21,674 nt of DNA. Origin: Apostichopus parvimensis. Its lineage: Eukaryota; Echinodermata; Holothuroidea; Aspidochirotida; Stichopodidae. Made by a program: the position numbers and the translations under genes. Below, in pieces: positions 17,755-21,674 of the stretch. Location of the stretch: the NCBI GenBank assembly GCA_000934455.1, contig KN885033.1, positions 98,846 through 120,519 of the forward strand. Direction: 5' to 3'. The notes under the pieces were generated by a model, which was given only the letters and a program-made list of their open reading frames with translations, was not told the origin of the DNA and ran no database searches. Positions within the stretch are counted from its first letter, which is position 1, and every line of letters begins with the position of its first letter.

Positions 17755-20700
17755 ATGGAATACACAGTAGGAAATAAAATTCAAGCTATAGATGAGTTGG
17801 GTAGATGGGAAGACGCTGTAGTCATTGGGGTGATCCAGGAAAGCAATTCGATACGTGTAAGATATATTGGTTGGAGTGAAGACCACGACGAAGAACTTCC
17901 ATTATCATCCGTGCGGTGGCCTGTAGAGCCCTTCAGTTATGGCGTCGGTAAGTGTGACAATTCAATGAAAGTTTTTATTTGATGTAGCTACTGTTAGTTA
18001 TGTTAACAATATACAGTTTCACTATTTTTGCGTGACAGTATTCTCGAGCTTAGATGTGGGTCTCAGCTCTGGAGGGGGACAGAATTCCACGCCGTTTTAT
18101 TAATATGTACTTATGTCACAATGTCGATTTTACAGTATCCTAAGAGCAGTGTCAAAGAAGGAAGTTTAATAACATATACAGTTCACTTTTACGTCTATAT
18201 TGTATTCCAGATAATAATTAGGAGTCATAATTGGATCTAAATGTAAAGAAAATGACTGCAGGTTACAGAGTTTTTATGCTAAGACTACTATTTGTAGAAA
18301 ATGATGACGTCAAACCAAAAAGTTTGGCACGGAGCCAAAGCCACAGAAACGTTTCTGTGCGTATGTTGACTTTGTTGTGTACGTAATGTCATAGGAACCA
18401 TCAACAGACAGCAATACTAGTACTGATTAACGTGCACGTCACTATACATACTATACCTTTCGATAATCGGTGAAACTACTTGATGTAGACTCTCACTTAA
18501 TACTTCTTATACATTCTTGAAGTTAGGCGTAGGTTCAGAAAAGAAGTGGCTCTGCGGACGAAAGCAGTTTTGCTTAAATCACGATATCTTGGCCTTTCGG
18601 GGTCTGGAATTTAGGCACAAGTTGTTCGCAATACCGTGCGAGATTCACGAAAGTAGCCTAGCCATAGCGTTACGTAGTAAGACATAACGTTAACCTTACA
18701 AGTTACATAGCAATTAGACCTAGGCTAAGCTACATGGCAACCAGTTGAACATCGAAAATGTTTTGGGCGGCACTGAGACAATTGCTCTGACCAGAAGCTC
18801 CTTAGAGAAATTTCTTGGTATTTCTTTGTTTGTCACCCCATTTGAGAACATTGGGTTATGAATGAATATAAATTGACCACTGTCACAAATTTTGTTAGGC
18901 ACACGGGTAACTAATTCTTAGTCATACTAGGCCTACAGCATGTTACTAGTACCTGTTACCGCCTAGGCTATGTACAGTAAGTTCTAAAATTAAAAGTAGT
19001 AAGCTTGGCCTCAGTTAGGCCTAACCTAGCTAAGACTGGTTTGTGGTGCATATTGTACACCTAGCGAAATTGCCTAACGTTAGGTAGCCTAGAAATTGTA
19101 TCAACTTTATTTTTTTAGTTGCATGATTGAATCTTTATTACGGCAGCCTAATAAAATTAAGGTGGCACTGAAGAAGTCATTGGACATTTAAAGTCAGGAA
19201 GGGACTTTCTCTAATACTTTCCCAGATTATTTTCATCATCTTGGATTTGATTTCCAAAAATTGAAGAAGAACATTCAATGTACATGTTAACAAGTGAAAA
19301 ATAAAAGTTATTTCTGCACCAGATATTTGTGTATGGAAAGTGATCAGCTAAAAGTATGGGATGCCGAGAGTAACAGAAACTGCCTAAGTCTACCGTGCAG
19401 ATTTTAATCGTAGTAAAAATACTACTAAAGACTTAGATTGAAGGGTAATTAATAGCGTATGAAATCAGTCTCACAAGTAAACTTCTGGCAGCAGCTGTAC
19501 TCCCCAAACATAATGACGCATAACAGGATTAGCCTAATGAGTAATGGATGTTGCATTTTTTGAAAGCTATACCAATGAATTATTCATGAGCGGCAAAACA
19601 ATTTCTCTCTCTGGGATAAGAAATTAGCCACCTACAACATTTTCCATATTCTGTCCTGTATTCATTAGTTAATTGAGATCTTGCCATCACCCCAGGTTAG
19701 AGGCTTACCAGAATATAGCCCAGCCACTGGTCCAAACAGCCACTGGTCCAATTTTGTATGTAGTATGTAAATGCTGGTACTGTATCACACAGTAGGCTAC
19801 TCTGCACCTGTACAATGCAGAATATAACCCACGCTAGGCCTTAAACAGGCACTGGTGCAATTTTTATTTGGTATGTGATATTGGTTCATCATTACCTACT
19901 GTGTATACTGTTTCAATCAGTACTCTGCACCTATACACTGTGTAGACACAATTCAATTTGCACATATACATTTGGATGGGTTTTATGGGAGGGCATCTTT
20001 CGTACGAAGTTGCCATAATTGACGTAAATCATCATAGTAGCACCGTAGTGGAACTCATATGATCATACGAATGAGTGGAAGGACGTAGTCTTCTGGTTGA
20101 TATATATAGTCATAATATTTACACCACACATGGGTTTATACACTTTACATGTATAACACAAAGAACCAGATCTTTTCCTTTTCATGCTTTCTTGATGCAC
20201 TTATTGAAAAATAAGTAAGAATAACACTACATTCATATATTTCAATGGATCCTCACTTTAGTAAAATACATTAATCTTAATGAAGCAAACAGGTTTGTTT
20301 AAAACTTGCACAACACAACCTACAAACTATTTTGCCAGACTGCTTGGCCAGTGACTGCTCATATGAGCTTGTGCCTACGCATGTTGCACTGTAGTGACTG
20401 TACATTGCAACTTATACATTGCAATACAAAGTTTTGCTGGGTTTTATAGGGTACGCATTACCTGGTTATATACATTAAAGCTAGCAAATGTTAATTCTAC
20501 CCCATAATATTTAAAAGTCTGGTGTGCATCAAATAACTATCTCATTCAGGATCCTTCATCTATACCTGAAGCAGTTTTTATGCACTTGTCAATTGAATGA
20601 CTTACCCCACTAACCCTGGACATGTTCAGTCAAATGTGGGTCATTGACACTGAAAAAGTGGCTCACAAGTGTGTCACTTTATCAAAATTTTCAGTCACAG

Positions 20701-21237
20701 GAGTGACCTCGGGGTGGGTCATTTTAGCTGAGCTTAACAATGAAAAACATAAAACTGTGTGTCAACATTGTGACTGATGGGTGTGTCATTTTACATGAGA
20801 AGTCAGTCATAACAGTGACAGTGAGGGGTGTGTCATTGTATGTTAACTCACATTATTGCAATGACTGACCTTGTCCAGGGTTAGTGGGGTGAGTCATTCA
20901 ATTGACAAGTGCTTTACAGCTCTAGGTAATATCACGTATATATGCCATTAGATCTAGCTTTACTATACTGGATGTGTTGAAATGTATTTTTTTTTCTTAA
21001 TTATCTAATTTGCAGCCTCATCTAGCTATGGTAAAAGGAGACACCCGCAGGAGTTTAAGTATCTTTCACACCTTCGACGTTTGTCTGCTGGTGAAGTAGT
21101 CAGCGTTACATACAAAGGAAAAGTTGTCACTGCCCACGTTCTAATAGTAGATCGCTTTAAGAGGGAAGTTACAATACAGTTGCCAGGTGGAGAGAAAGTA
21201 ACAATTCATGGAAGCCAGTTGCTGTCATGTACTGAAG
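17755..21237 (+). CDS. Gene 2: Tudor/chromo-barrel-like protein, 5' part (exons 17755-17947, 21016-21237)
   Basis: Incomplete gene continuing beyond the window. Exon 1 starts at ATG 17755 and codes 64 residues plus one base, ending at donor G|GTAAGT. Residues about 4-55 ('VGNKIQAIDELGRWEDAVVIGV', then 'IRVRYIGWSEDHDEELPLSSVRWP') have the pattern of the small beta-barrel reader domains in PHF20-type Tudor and related chromatin proteins, including the GW..D.D segment; such domains often bind methylated histone tails. Exon 2 follows tttgcag at 21016, joins in phase 1 and codes about 74 residues, with a basic segment (KRRHPQEF) and a second barrel-like stretch (GEVVSVTYKGKVVTAHV...VTIQLPGGEKVTI), ending at donor G|GTGAGC. 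Matching phases and similar character support one protein. Function beyond a likely reader/adaptor role is unknown. Confidence 0.75.
19741..19945 (+). repeat. Degenerate direct repeat, two ~110-123 bp units
   Basis: 'cactggt.caattttt' occurs at 19741 and 19850, and 'actctgcacct.tacaatg'-type sequence at 19799 and 19922. A short extra copy of 'cagccactggtcca' precedes the first unit at about 19723. It is an old local duplication inside the gene 2 intron. Confidence 0.55.
20582..20912. mobile_element. 331-bp MITE with 41-bp TIRs
   Basis: 20582-20622 and 20872-20912 are inverted copies matching at 40 of 41 positions; each end starts gcacttgtcaattgaatgac or its complement. The interior is a degenerate repeat of 'gtgtgtcattttа'-type blocks (near 20636, 20670, 20715, 20782 and 20828), mixed with 'cagtcac/gtgact' half-palindromes. 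There is no coding frame. It is a non-autonomous DNA transposon inserted in the gene 2 intron. No clear target duplication was found. Confidence 0.85.
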
Positions 21238-21674
21238 GTGAGCAACTTTTTCATCTTATTTTTTTATACACATTATACACAGTACAGTACTTGCTCATTC
21301 ATGTTTCAGTGAGTACACAGGCATTTTATTGGTTGCTGAAACCACTGTACATGGAAACTGCATTTGAAAGTGCACCATATGAGAACCTCATATTTGGTGT
21401 GCACATCACCCATTACAACAAGAGAGGTCCATAGTTAACTGTGCATGGTGAGCTGCCTTGGTGTGACTAATGGTACTGTATCTTCAATTAATTTGAAAGT
21501 ACAAGAAAAACATTCTTTGGCTGTCAAAAGTTGTGCAATCAATGGGTGACAGATAATAGATGCGCCATACTGAGAAGAACCCTATTGATTCTGGTGCTCA
21601 TCTCATGAATAATAATGAGGTCACAGGGTCAAACGTAAAAATCTTCAAATGCTAATAATTCCGCAAGAAAAAGT
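21238..21674 (+). other. Gene 2 intron 2 (start), repeat at window edge
   Basis: Begins with GTGAGC. The reading frame from exon 2 stays open to 21434, but the sequence after the donor loses coding character. The last ~55 bases ('gggtcaaacgt', 'aaatcttc', 'aagaaaaagt') align loosely with the start of the 133-bp repeat unit at 4705-4770, so another copy may begin here. Confidence 0.5.

Larger units (their letters stand above)
17948..21015 (+). other. Gene 2 intron 1
   Basis: 3068-bp GT-AG intron. It contains 'taggcctaacgtta'-type motif clusters (about 18650-19090), a degenerate direct repeat (19741-19945) and a MITE (20582-20912). Short frames near 18028-18240 have no coding character. No nested gene is seen. 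Confidence 0.65.

Noticed and set aside
18028..18240. 70-codon plus-strand frame in the gene 2 intron
   Set aside because: No ATG at its start, no splice sites that fit, hydrophobic low-information end; judged chance.

Overview
The window is animal nuclear DNA. It is AT-rich and intron-rich, with GT-AG exon boundaries, three kinds of retroelement remains, several foldback (MITE-like) elements and degenerate tandem repeats. Frequent short motifs built on 'taggcctaacgtta' and the repeat families suggest a marine invertebrate, possibly an echinoderm or other invertebrate deuterostome. That placement is an impression and has not been tested. There are no prokaryotic features, operons, CRISPR arrays or confident tRNA/rRNA genes.

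Layout. Positions 1-2620 are repeats: a short hairpin, ~130-160 bp direct repeats, a 762-bp foldback element with ~80-bp near-identical terminal inverted repeats (622-1383), and a ~130-bp tandem array carrying nuclear-receptor DR1-like sites (1571-2070). Positions ~2720-4722 hold the 5' part of a decayed LTR retroelement: an LTR end, a proline-tRNA-like primer binding site, a leader and a frameshifted PNMA-type Gag. From ~4703 to ~10250 lies a second tandem repeat (unit up to 133 bp), split at 4935/10016 by a ~5.1-kb minus-strand non-LTR retrotransposon (LINE, probably L1/Tx1 group) with a 13-bp target-site duplication. The LINE has ORF1 with three zinc knuckles, and ORF2 with endonuclease, reverse transcriptase and a C-terminal Cys/His motif. 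All are broken by frameshifts.

Positions 10547-13268 carry a candidate gene 1 (two good exons, a weaker third, plus strand) of unrecognised function. A ~310-bp foldback element sits in its first intron. Positions 13269-17470 are mostly non-coding, with a GC-rich G-quadruplex-type block, small hairpins, one possible short first exon and a probable 3' tail of a CR1/L2-like LINE.

Gene 2 begins near 17480 with a possible ETS/YY1 promoter, a 5' leader containing a small upstream ORF, and a first coding exon (17755-17947) for a Tudor/chromo-barrel-like domain. A 3.07-kb intron carrying a 331-bp MITE follows, then a second coding exon (21016-21237). The gene continues past the window. Genes 1 and 2 are both on the plus strand; nothing in the sequence links their functions. 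Most of the window is best read as a graveyard of nested repeats around two host gene fragments.
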